Of a stretch of 9,941 nucleotides of DNA, positions 1 to 5,566 are shown one piece after another; the first letter of the stretch is position 1, and the number at the start of each line of letters is the position of its first letter. The notes under the pieces were generated by a model that worked only from the letters and a program-made list of their open reading frames with translations, was not told the DNA's origin and did not search any database. The stretch is taken from assembly GCA_036390755.1 (NCBI GenBank), contig DASWBH010000222.1:1-9941 (forward strand), written 5' to 3'. Position numbers and translations under genes: made by a program. The stretch comes from DASVHS01 sp036390755. Lineage in GTDB: Bacteria; Acidobacteriota; Thermoanaerobaculia; Gp7-AA8.

Positions 1-1460
1 TATTCGAGATCGAGATGGCCGGGATTCACGCCGACGCCGATCGTGAAGCACGTCGGCTCGCCGAACGGATTGCCGCCGAGGTCGAGACCACGGTTCATCA
101 GGCTGACCATGTTCGTGAGTCCGATCGAATCGATGTCGAACACCGCCGTCGCGTCCGGATACGGTCCCATCTTCGGCGGATCGCCGGTGATGAGCAGGAC
201 GTTGTGCAGCCCCAGCGCCGCGCATCCGAGGAGATCGGAGTGCATGCCGAGGAGGTTGCGGTCGCGGCAGCAGTAGTGGAGGACGGTCTCGATGCCGACA
301 CGCTGCTGCAGCAGGACCGCCACCGCGATCGCGCCCATGCGGTTCTGCGCGCGCGGACCGTCGGGCACGTTCACGGCGTTGACGCCCGCTTCTTTGATCG
401 CGCGGACCGACTCGACCATCTTGTCGGGGTTCGCTCCCTTCGGCGGCGTGATCTCGATCGTGGTCACGAACTCGCCGTTCGCGATCTTGTTGCCCCAGCG
501 CGAGCGATCGCAGAGCTTCGCCGGCTCGACGCCGGCGTGCTGACTCTCCGCCTTCTCGCGCTCGACGATGACGAACGCGCGCCGCGGCGACAGCGGACGC
601 ACCGCGTCGCGCATCACTTTGATGTGCTCGGGTGTCGTTCCGCAGCAGCCTCCGAGGAACTTGACACCTTTCTGGATCAGGCGCTTCGCGTACTTGCCCA
701 TGTAGTCGGGCGAGGCCATGTACATCTGCCGTCCGGCGACGTCGCGCGGCAGACCTGCGTTCGGCTGACAGGAAATCTTGCGAGCGGTGACCGAGCTGAT
801 CTCCTCGACAGCGTCGAGCATGACGTCGGGACCGACGGAGCAATTCAGTCCGATTGCATCTGCGCCGGTGGCGTCGAGCCGCTGCGCGATGACGCGCGGA
901 GTGTCGCCGTAGATCGTGCGGCCGTCGGTGCCGATCGTCATCTGGGCGATGACCGGCAGCGTGCAGACGTCGCGCACCGCCAGGATGCCCTGCTCGATCT
1001 CGGCGATGTTCGACATCGTCTCCAGGATGATCAGATCCACTCCGCCATCCCGCAGCGCCTCGACCTGCTCGCGGAAGTACGCGCGCGCTTCTTCCCGCGA
1101 GGTCGGACCATACGGCTCGATGCGGATGCCGAGCGGCCCGATCGCGCCGGCGACATAGACCGAGTCGCCCGCAGCCTTCCGCGCGAGCTCGGCGCCGGCG
1201 ATGTTGATGTCGCGCAGCTCGTCGTCGAGTCCGAAGCTGCGAAGCTTCACGCGGTTCGCGCCGTACGTGTTGGTCTCGAGGATCTCCGCGCCGGCCTTGA
1301 CGTACTGCTTGTGGACGTCCAGCACCATCTCCGGAGCGCGAAGATTCAGCTCGTCGTAGCACTTGTTGATGAACACGCCTTTCGAATAGAGCATCGTCCC
1401 CATCGCCCCATCGAAGAGGTAGACGTGCTCGTCGGCGATCGCTTGAATGAAATCCTGCAT
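1..1460 (-). CDS. Bifunctional homocysteine S-methyltransferase / 5,10-methylenetetrahydrofolate reductase (partial, C-terminus outside window)
   Basis: The gene reads leftwards from ATG 1460 without a stop to the window edge, giving 486 codons. Residues 1-290 form a homocysteine S-methyltransferase (Pfam S-methyl_trans) barrel: LFDGAMGTML at 15-24, ETNTYGAN at 62-69, and the three zinc-binding cysteines C207 (LNCSVGP) and C272/C273 (GGCCGTTP). A linker leads to a MetF-like reductase domain from about residue 325 (TIEITPPKGANPDK, then LLITGDPPKMG at 422-432). The order matches the YitJ-type fusion, usually about 610-620 residues, so roughly 130 residues are missing. By family knowledge, the reductase makes 5-methyl-THF and the N-terminal domain methylates homocysteine to methionine; the methyl donor is not settled by sequence. 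The start is fixed by the conserved DGAMG motif 17 residues in. No strong Shine-Dalgarno is present except GGGG inside the upstream hairpin. The leader carries a SAM-II-like riboswitch, which fits a methionine/SAM pathway gene. Confidence 0.93.
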   Translation of the reverse strand, partial: MQDFIQAIADEHVYLFDGAMGTMLYSKGVFINKCYDELNLRAPEMVLDVHKQYVKAGAEILETNTYGANRVKLRSFGLDDELRDINIAGAELARKAAGDSVYVAGAIGPLGIRIEPYGPTSREEARAYFREQVEALRDGGVDLIILETMSNIAEIEQGILAVRDVCTLPVIAQMTIGTDGRTIYGDTPRVIAQRLDATGADAIGLNCSVGPDVMLDAVEEISSVTARKISCQPNAGLPRDVAGRQMYMASPDYMGKYAKRLIQKGVKFLGGCCGTTPEHIKVMRDAVRPLSPRRAFVIVEREKAESQHAGVEPAKLCDRSRWGNKIANGEFVTTIEITPPKGANPDKMVESVRAIKEAGVNAVNVPDGPRAQNRMGAIAVAVLLQQRVGIETVLHYCCRDRNLLGMHSDLLGCAALGLHNVLLITGDPPKMGPYPDATAVFDIDSIGLTNMVSLMNRGLDLGGNPFGEPTCFTIGVGVNPGHLDLE

Positions 1461-1490
1461 AAACAAAAAGCCCCACGACGTTTCGTGGGG
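1461..1490 (-). terminator. Intrinsic terminator hairpin abutting the start codon (riboswitch expression platform)
   Basis: On the minus strand CCCCACGA (1490-1483) pairs perfectly with TCGTGGGG (1478-1471) around an AACG loop. It is followed by C, TTTTT (1469-1465), G and TTT, ending immediately before ATG 1460. The poly-T lies only on the minus-strand side, so the element reads in the direction of the methionine gene and acts in its leader rather than at a gene end. The GGCCCC at 1492-1487 is complementary to GGGGCC in the aptamer loop (1558-1553), giving a plausible antiterminator. The 3' arm GTGGGG is also the only purine-rich candidate for ribosome binding, so the hairpin may block translation too. 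Confidence 0.85.
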
Positions 1491-1519
1491 CCGATCGAAG
1501 TACGGCGTTCGACTGCGGC

Positions 1520-1571
1520 GGCAATTTAGCTTTTTTTAGGCTGGTTGCAAGCGGCCCCAAATCACTCCAGC
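1520..1571 (-). promoter_or_regulatory. SAM-II (metA-motif) riboswitch aptamer candidate
   Basis: Reading the minus strand from 1571, GCTGG (1571-1567) pairs with CCAGC (1544-1540) as a 5-bp P1. The loop contains TGATTT and CTTGCAA, and downstream come an A-rich strand (TAAAAAAAG) and GCTAAA (1530-1525). These are the landmarks of SAM-II: UGAUUU...UUGCA, P1 closing, A-rich L3, GCUAAA. The loop GGC (1556-1554) can pair with GCC (1522-1520) just after GCTAAA, where the pseudoknot P2 is expected. It sits between a good promoter and a methionine-synthesis gene, as the family requires. SAM-II binds S-adenosylmethionine and turns expression off. The identification comes from memory of the consensus and was not tested with a covariance model. 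Confidence 0.85.
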
Positions 1572-1577
1572 ACGGGC

Positions 1578-1606
1578 AATTTAGACCTGCGCGACGGCAG
1601 AGTCAA
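1578..1606 (-). promoter_or_regulatory. Sigma70-type promoter for the riboswitch-methionine gene transcript
   Basis: The minus strand has TTGACT (1606-1601; 5 of 6 to TTGACA), a 17-base spacer and TAAATT (1583-1578; 4 of 6 to TATAAT, with the key A and final T kept). The predicted start of transcription, near 1573, falls just before the riboswitch P1 stem, as expected for a leader RNA. The same -10 context GTCTAAATTG recurs in the plus-strand promoter at 3793-3802. Confidence 0.7.
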
Positions 1607-1625
1607 ATCGTGGAAAAGCTGCAAT

Positions 1626-3788
1626 TCAATCTCCTCCAAAGATGTGCCTCAGCCGTCCAATGAAGCCGCGAACCTCCTGCCGGTTGCGATCCACGTCGGC
1701 AGCCCATTCGCGGAACTTCTCGAATGTGATCGCGGCCGGCTCGTCGAAGTGATCGGACTGGAAGAACACGCGCCTCACGATGCCGCCGAGGAACCCGCGC
1801 GGGCAGTGGTGGGTCGGCGCGGTGCCGTCGAGGAAGACCTCGTGCACCGGGCCGGGGCATCCTTCGTCCCACAGCATGCCGGTCTCGGGATCGATGTCGC
1901 GGAACGTGACGCCTTTCGGCGGCGCCGGTTCGCCGTGAACGTGCGGGATGGCGGCCATGTACGCGCCCCAGATCGGGATCGCCGCTTCGGCCGACGAAAG
2001 CCGTAGCGGCGCGCCGTGATCGAAGCCGATCCACACCGTCGTCACCATGTCGGGCGTGTAGCCGACGAACCACGCGTCGCGATAATCGCTCGTGGTCCCC
2101 GTTTTTCCGGCGACGTATGCGAGTCCGTACCGCTTGAGCCGCGCCGCGGTTCCGCGGCGGACGACGCCGCGAAGCAGCGTGTGCATGACGTACGCGACGT
2201 CGGCATCGCAGACGCGCTTCTCGCGCACTTTCGCCCGAAACAGCGTCTTGCCGTTTCGATCGTGAACGGACGTGAGCATGAACGGCTCGACGCGGATGCC
2301 GAGGTTCGGGAATGGCGTGTACGCAGCGGTCAGCTCGTGCATCGTCACTTCAGTCACTCCGAGCGGCAGCGCCGGGATCGCTTCGATGTCTTCAGTGAAA
2401 CCGAAGTTCTCTGCGGTCTTCACCACGCGACCGAGGCCGACCTGCTGCGTCATGCGCACGGTCGGGACATTCAGTGACGCTTCGAACGCCTGGCGCAACG
2501 TCACGCGGCCGCGGTAGCGTTCGTCGTAATTCTGCGGCGTCCATGTTTCGTGATCGCTGATTGCGACCGTGACGGGCGCGTCGAGCAGGAGCGTCGCGGT
2601 TGTCACGCGCTTCGTCGCGATTGCGGCGAGATAGGCGAACGTCTTGAACGCCGAACCGGGCTGCCGCCGCATGAGGGACGTGCGATCGAACGGCGACTGA
2701 TGAAAATCGCGCCCGCCGACGAGCGCGCGAATCCCTCCATTCCGCGGATCGACCGAGAGGATCGCGTTCTGCAGCGGTTCCTGCCGCGACTGATCGCGAA
2801 TCCACGAGAAGCGCGCCTCGAGTTGTGCGGGGGCGCGCGATGCCACGCGTTCCGCTGCGCGCTGCGCCGCAGGATCCATCTCGCTCACGATCGTCAGACC
2901 GCCTTCGATGACCGGGCCGACTCCGATCTCCTTCACGATTTCCGATCGCAGCGCGCGCAGGTAGTACGGAAACGGAGGCTGGGGAACGTCTCCGCCGACG
3001 AATGCGACGTCGTGCGAGACCGCGGCGCGGTACTGCGGATCGTCGATCCAGCCGTGATCGCGCATGACGCGCAGGATGGCGTCCCGACGCGCTCGAACGA
3101 TGTCGGGCCGCTTCTGCGGATTGTCGCGGTTCGGGGCGCGGATGATGCTCGCGAGCAGCGCCGCTTCGTCCACGCGCAGGCGCCCGGCCGGTTTGGCGAA
3201 GTAGAGCCGCGACGCTTCATCGACGCCGAGGACCGGACTGCCTCCGTAATGCCCGAGGTAGACCTCGTTGACGTAGAGCTCGAGGATCTCGTTCTTCGTC
3301 AGCCGGGCGTCGAGGATCACCGCGAGGAGCAGTTCGACGATTTTTCGGCGCCACGTCCGCTCCTGCGACAGGAAGCGCGACTTGATGATCTGCTGGTCGA
3401 TCGTGCTGCCGCCCTGGATGATGCCGTGACCGCGAACGTCGGTGAGCATCGCGCGCATGATTCCGATCGGATCGACGCCCGGGTGATGATGAAAGCGGAC
3501 GTCCTCAGCGGCCACGAAGGCGTCCGCGACGTAGCGCGGAAGCGAGTCAAGCGACACCGGCTGGATGACGCGCCAGTCGACGCCGTAGAGGCGCAATACC
3601 TCGCGTTCACGTCCGCCCGCCGCGGACATGAAGATCGTCGGCGCGCGCCAGTTGCCGCCGGCGAGCTCGCGCGTGATGCGGTGATTGAGCAGCGCGAGGT
3701 AGATGAAGAACGCTTCGATCGCGGCGAACAGCAGCATCGCGATCACCAGCGTCCAACGCGGCACGCCCACGCGTGACAATCGCCACAT
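1626..3788 (-). CDS. Class A penicillin-binding protein (bifunctional transglycosylase/transpeptidase)
   Basis: 720 residues, a normal length for PBP1-type enzymes, which polymerise lipid II glycan strands and cross-link stem peptides outside the inner membrane. A short cytoplasmic N-terminus precedes one membrane anchor (about 12-34). The GT51 domain follows: EDVRFHHHPG with catalytic E95, QGGSTIDQQ (125-133), RRKIVELLLA, and ILELYVNEVYLG (168-179). The transpeptidase domain carries S379-A-F-K382 (SxxK), S438-L-N440 (SxN) and K562-T-G-T-T566 (KTGTT). The tail (625-662) has the IDPETG...C644...EVFLDGT...C662 pattern frequent in PBP1 C-termini. All catalytic residues are present, so the enzyme should be active. 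The GGST motif reads STIDQQ where STITQQ is usual. ATG 3788 is taken because it leaves the complete anchor; no strong Shine-Dalgarno precedes it. No clear terminator separates it from the riboswitch promoter downstream, so read-through is possible. Confidence 0.95.
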   Translation of the reverse strand: MWRLSRVGVPRWTLVIAMLLFAAIEAFFIYLALLNHRITRELAGGNWRAPTIFMSAAGGREREVLRLYGVDWRVIQPVSLDSLPRYVADAFVAAEDVRFHHHPGVDPIGIMRAMLTDVRGHGIIQGGSTIDQQIIKSRFLSQERTWRRKIVELLLAVILDARLTKNEILELYVNEVYLGHYGGSPVLGVDEASRLYFAKPAGRLRVDEAALLASIIRAPNRDNPQKRPDIVRARRDAILRVMRDHGWIDDPQYRAAVSHDVAFVGGDVPQPPFPYYLRALRSEIVKEIGVGPVIEGGLTIVSEMDPAAQRAAERVASRAPAQLEARFSWIRDQSRQEPLQNAILSVDPRNGGIRALVGGRDFHQSPFDRTSLMRRQPGSAFKTFAYLAAIATKRVTTATLLLDAPVTVAISDHETWTPQNYDERYRGRVTLRQAFEASLNVPTVRMTQQVGLGRVVKTAENFGFTEDIEAIPALPLGVTEVTMHELTAAYTPFPNLGIRVEPFMLTSVHDRNGKTLFRAKVREKRVCDADVAYVMHTLLRGVVRRGTAARLKRYGLAYVAGKTGTTSDYRDAWFVGYTPDMVTTVWIGFDHGAPLRLSSAEAAIPIWGAYMAAIPHVHGEPAPPKGVTFRDIDPETGMLWDEGCPGPVHEVFLDGTAPTHHCPRGFLGGIVRRVFFQSDHFDEPAAITFEKFREWAADVDRNRQEVRGFIGRLRHIFGGD

Positions 3789-3801
3789 GTTCGTCTAAAT
3801 T
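3773..3801 (+). promoter_or_regulatory. Predicted promoter of the histone H1-like gene
   Basis: GTGACA (3773-3778; 5 of 6 to TTGACA), a 17-base spacer and TAAATT (3796-3801), with transcription expected to start near 3808. This leaves a 5' leader of about 88 bases. It overlaps the 5' end of the divergent PBP gene (ATG 3788-3786 on the other strand). Its GTCTAAATTG context is identical to that of the promoter at 1578-1606, and the spacer is the same length, which supports both calls. I found no convincing promoter for the PBP gene in the same intergenic space (3789-3895). Confidence 0.55.
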
Positions 3802-3882
3802 GTCGCGGTGCAACGCGTACACCACACGGCGCGCGCAGCGTGATTCCTGATCCCGGCACGGTTCCCCACACCGACATTTGAG

Positions 3883-3888
3883 AAGGAG
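3883..3888 (+). promoter_or_regulatory. Shine-Dalgarno AAGGAG fixing the ATG 3896 start
   Basis: AAGGAG lies 7 bases upstream of ATG 3896, an ideal spacing. It falls inside the reading frame if translation is drawn from the upstream TTG at 3878, which makes that longer start very unlikely. Confidence 0.85.
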
Positions 3889-3895
3889 AAAGAAC

Positions 3896-4453
3896 ATGGC
3901 TGCATCGAAGAAGCGATCCTCGAGATCTTCGAAGAAGTCATCGAAGAAGCGCGGATCGCGGAGCTCCTCCAGGAAATCATCCAAATCAACGAAGAAGAGA
4001 CCGTCGTCGAAACGCCGTTCGTCGCGCAAAGGCGGTTCGAAGAAGAGCTCGAAGCGCCGTGCCAGCAGCTCGAAGCGCGGCGGATCCAAGCGCTCGACTC
4101 CGGCACGTCGTTCCGCGGCCGGCCGCAAGGGCGGTAAGAAATCTTCGGCCAGCCGTTCCACATCGCGCGCTTCATCATCGAAAGCCTCGGCCCGAGGGAA
4201 AAAGGCGAGTCGCACCCGGATCAGCCGCACGGCGATGGCCGCAGCGGGCGGCGCGGCAGCGGGCGCAGCGGCCGTGGCAGCGGCACCCCAGGCCCGTGGC
4301 GTGATCAGCCGCGTCGTCGAGCAGGTGAAAGAGATGATGCCCGGCGGCAGCAGCAGCGGCGGCGGCAGCAGCAGCGGCAGCGGAGGAGGCGGCGAGGGTC
4401 AGAATCGCGGAGGCGGAGGCGGAGGCGGCGGAATGGGCGGGCCGGATTACTAA
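3896..4453 (+). CDS. Histone H1-like basic Ser/Lys/Arg-rich protein with Gly-rich tail
   Basis: 185 residues in three distinct parts. Residues 1-112 are almost only Ser, Lys, Arg, Gly and Ala (repeats such as KKSSKK, SSKRRSSRK, GGSKRS), resembling the tails of histone H1 and of bacterial H1-like proteins (Hc1/AlgP type). Residues 113-131 are an Ala/Gly stretch (AMAAAGGAAAGAAAVAAA), followed by a short amphipathic segment GVISRVVEQVKEMM (135-148). Residues 149-185 are a Gly/Ser tail ending GGMGGPDY. No catalytic fold is visible. DNA or RNA compaction is the likely role, inferred from composition only; a membrane or surface role through the Ala-rich stretch cannot be excluded. Coding is supported by the strong Shine-Dalgarno, a promoter upstream and a terminator downstream. 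It is the only plus-strand gene here. The many Ser residues beside kinase genes make phosphorylation conceivable, without direct evidence. Confidence 0.85.
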   Translation: MAASKKRSSRSSKKSSKKRGSRSSSRKSSKSTKKRPSSKRRSSRKGGSKKSSKRRASSSKRGGSKRSTPARRSAAGRKGGKKSSASRSTSRASSSKASARGKKASRTRISRTAMAAAGGAAAGAAAVAAAPQARGVISRVVEQVKEMMPGGSSSGGGSSSGSGGGGEGQNRGGGGGGGGMGGPDY

Positions 4454-4479
4454 CAGACGGCATTACTCACGCTGCATTG

Positions 4480-4505
4480 AAAAAGACTCCCCGCGGAGTC
4501 TTTTT
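4480..4505. terminator. Bidirectional intrinsic terminator between convergent genes
   Basis: GACTCC (4485-4490) pairs with GGAGTC (4495-4500) around CCGC. The stem is extended by A-T pairs and flanked by five A on the left (4480-4484) and nine T on the right (4501-4509). It therefore offers a U-run in both directions: for the histone-like gene ending at 4453 (plus) and for the signalling operon ending at 4508 (minus). The TAA stop of the minus-strand gene (4510-4508) lies inside the T/A run, so that operon ends with almost no 3' untranslated sequence before the hairpin. Confidence 0.9.
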
Positions 4506-4507
4506 TT

Positions 4508-5566
4508 TTAGCCCGCCGTTTCTTTGAACGCTTTCCGAATGCGGCGCGAGAAGTACTTTTCCGGCAGACCGTCTTTCCACCTGCCGTACGTCTTCGCCTT
4601 CCGGAACGACGTGATCGCGGCGGCCTTGTAGCTGTCTTCGCCTTCGAACGCGTACTGCGAATACTGCGATGCGCCGAGGAACGCCCAGATCCAGGCGTTC
4701 TTCGGCATCTCCTTCGAGAGCTCCTGGAATCCCTGCTCGGCCTTGTCGAAGTCGCCGCTGAAGTAGTCCTGCAGCGCTCGATGCAGCCGGCGGCTCGTGT
4801 CGCCGAGCACGGTCTGCGCCGCTGAGCTGCTGCGCGTAGCAGGCGCCGTGCGCGGAGGTGCCGGCGCAGTCGTGGCGACCGTTGCCGCCGTCGCCGAATC
4901 CGCCAGCAGCGTGACGTTCTCCGCCTCGGCGATGATCGCATTCAGGTCATCGTTGTTCTTCACCGTCGCAAGGCGCGAGTTCGCGGCCGTGTATGCGTTC
5001 AAGGCGCTCTGGTACTGCTGTGACGTCGTGGCCTTGCGCTGTTGCGCTGACTGCAGATGCGTCTTTGCCTGATCGAGCGCGGCGCGAGCGCGCGTGCGCA
5101 GCGCGTTGTCGATCGCCGGTTGCTGCGTCGTCGAAGGTGCCGGTGCCACGGTCGTCGTGACCTGCGGCCGCGCCGTCTCGAGAGGCGGCGTCGCCGTGGC
5201 CGCCGCGAGCCGGTCTTTCGCGCGCTGCATCAGCGCATCGAGCGAACCGAGATCCTCAGCGCCCGGACCGCTGGTCCTCTCGAAGTCGGAGATCGCCTGC
5301 TGATACTTGCCGAGGTTCAGGTACGCGACGCCCCGGTAGTAGTACGGGTGATAGTTGATGAAGATCGCGCCGTACGTGCGCGCCTTGTTGCTCTCGTTGG
5401 GATTGCCATTGATCGCGGCGGTCATCTTCTGAACGACCGTCTGCCACTGGCCTTTCAACGCGGCGTCGACGCCGGCGTCGTAGTCGTCGTACCAGGACGC
5501 GAGCGCAATGCCGGCGCTCACGAGCGCGCACAGCAGCGCGAGAACGCTCAGCCGGACAGCCTTCAT
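4508..5566 (-). CDS. Exported TPR-like protein, last gene of the kinase operon
   Basis: 352 residues. A Sec signal peptide is clear: basic MKAVR, a hydrophobic core to about residue 20, and an A-L-A site giving predicted cleavage after A23. C13 does not sit in a proper lipobox, so a soluble periplasmic protein is more likely than a lipoprotein. Residues 25-97 look like tetratricopeptide helices (YYYRGVAYLNLGKYQQAISDFERT at 75-97). A Pro/Thr/Ala-rich linker, a probable coiled helix (150-220) and a second low-complexity linker (222-250) follow. A C-terminal TPR-like segment (257-345) includes LQDYFSGDFDKAEQGFQELS. I do not recognise a named family. Its ATG overlaps the stop of the kinase gene upstream (ATGA), so it is probably co-translated and may act with that kinase's extracytoplasmic domain as a scaffold or sensor partner; this is inference. 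Confidence 0.85.
   Translation of the reverse strand: MKAVRLSVLALLCALVSAGIALASWYDDYDAGVDAALKGQWQTVVQKMTAAINGNPNESNKARTYGAIFINYHPYYYRGVAYLNLGKYQQAISDFERTSGPGAEDLGSLDALMQRAKDRLAAATATPPLETARPQVTTTVAPAPSTTQQPAIDNALRTRARAALDQAKTHLQSAQQRKATTSQQYQSALNAYTAANSRLATVKNNDDLNAIIAEAENVTLLADSATAATVATTAPAPPRTAPATRSSSAAQTVLGDTSRRLHRALQDYFSGDFDKAEQGFQELSKEMPKNAWIWAFLGASQYSQYAFEGEDSYKAAAITSFRKAKTYGRWKDGLPEKYFSRRIRKAFKETAG

Noticed and set aside
1471..1490. Hairpin as a terminator for a plus-strand transcript
   Set aside because: There is no T-run on its plus-strand 3' side and no plus-strand gene ends there; the U-run is on the minus side.
15..1529. Long plus-strand open frame (504 codons) at the left end
   Set aside because: It is an Arg/Asp/His-rich antisense reading of the methyltransferase/MTHFR gene, whose minus-strand translation shows clear family motifs; the plus frame shows none.
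1520..1606. SAM-I (S-box) or T-box leader instead of SAM-II
   Set aside because: The leader is too short for either and lacks their multi-helix junction or T-box sequence; the UGAUUU/UUGCA/GCUAAA order fits SAM-II.
2550..3776. 408-codon plus-strand open frame opposite the penicillin-binding protein
   Set aside because: It is an antisense shadow in a GC-rich gene; its translation is rich in Arg, Asp and Ala with no recognisable motif, while the opposite strand has every PBP catalytic motif.
3878..3895. TTG 3878 as start of the histone-like gene
   Set aside because: The Shine-Dalgarno AAGGAG would lie inside the coding frame; ATG 3896 is 7 bases after it.
3607..4230. Minus-strand 207-codon frame, Phe/Asp/Glu/Arg-rich, across the histone-like gene
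   Set aside because: It is the reverse complement of Lys/Ser/Arg codons and overlaps the PBP start; it has no Shine-Dalgarno or family motif.
4342..4440. GGC/GGA-rich stretch as a non-coding tandem repeat
   Set aside because: It is the in-frame Gly/Ser codon run of the histone-like protein's tail; units are irregular and there are no spacers.
5525..5535. Lipoprotein signal at C13 of the TPR protein
   Set aside because: The residue before Cys is Leu and the Cys lies within the hydrophobic core; cleavage after A-L-A at residue 23 fits better.
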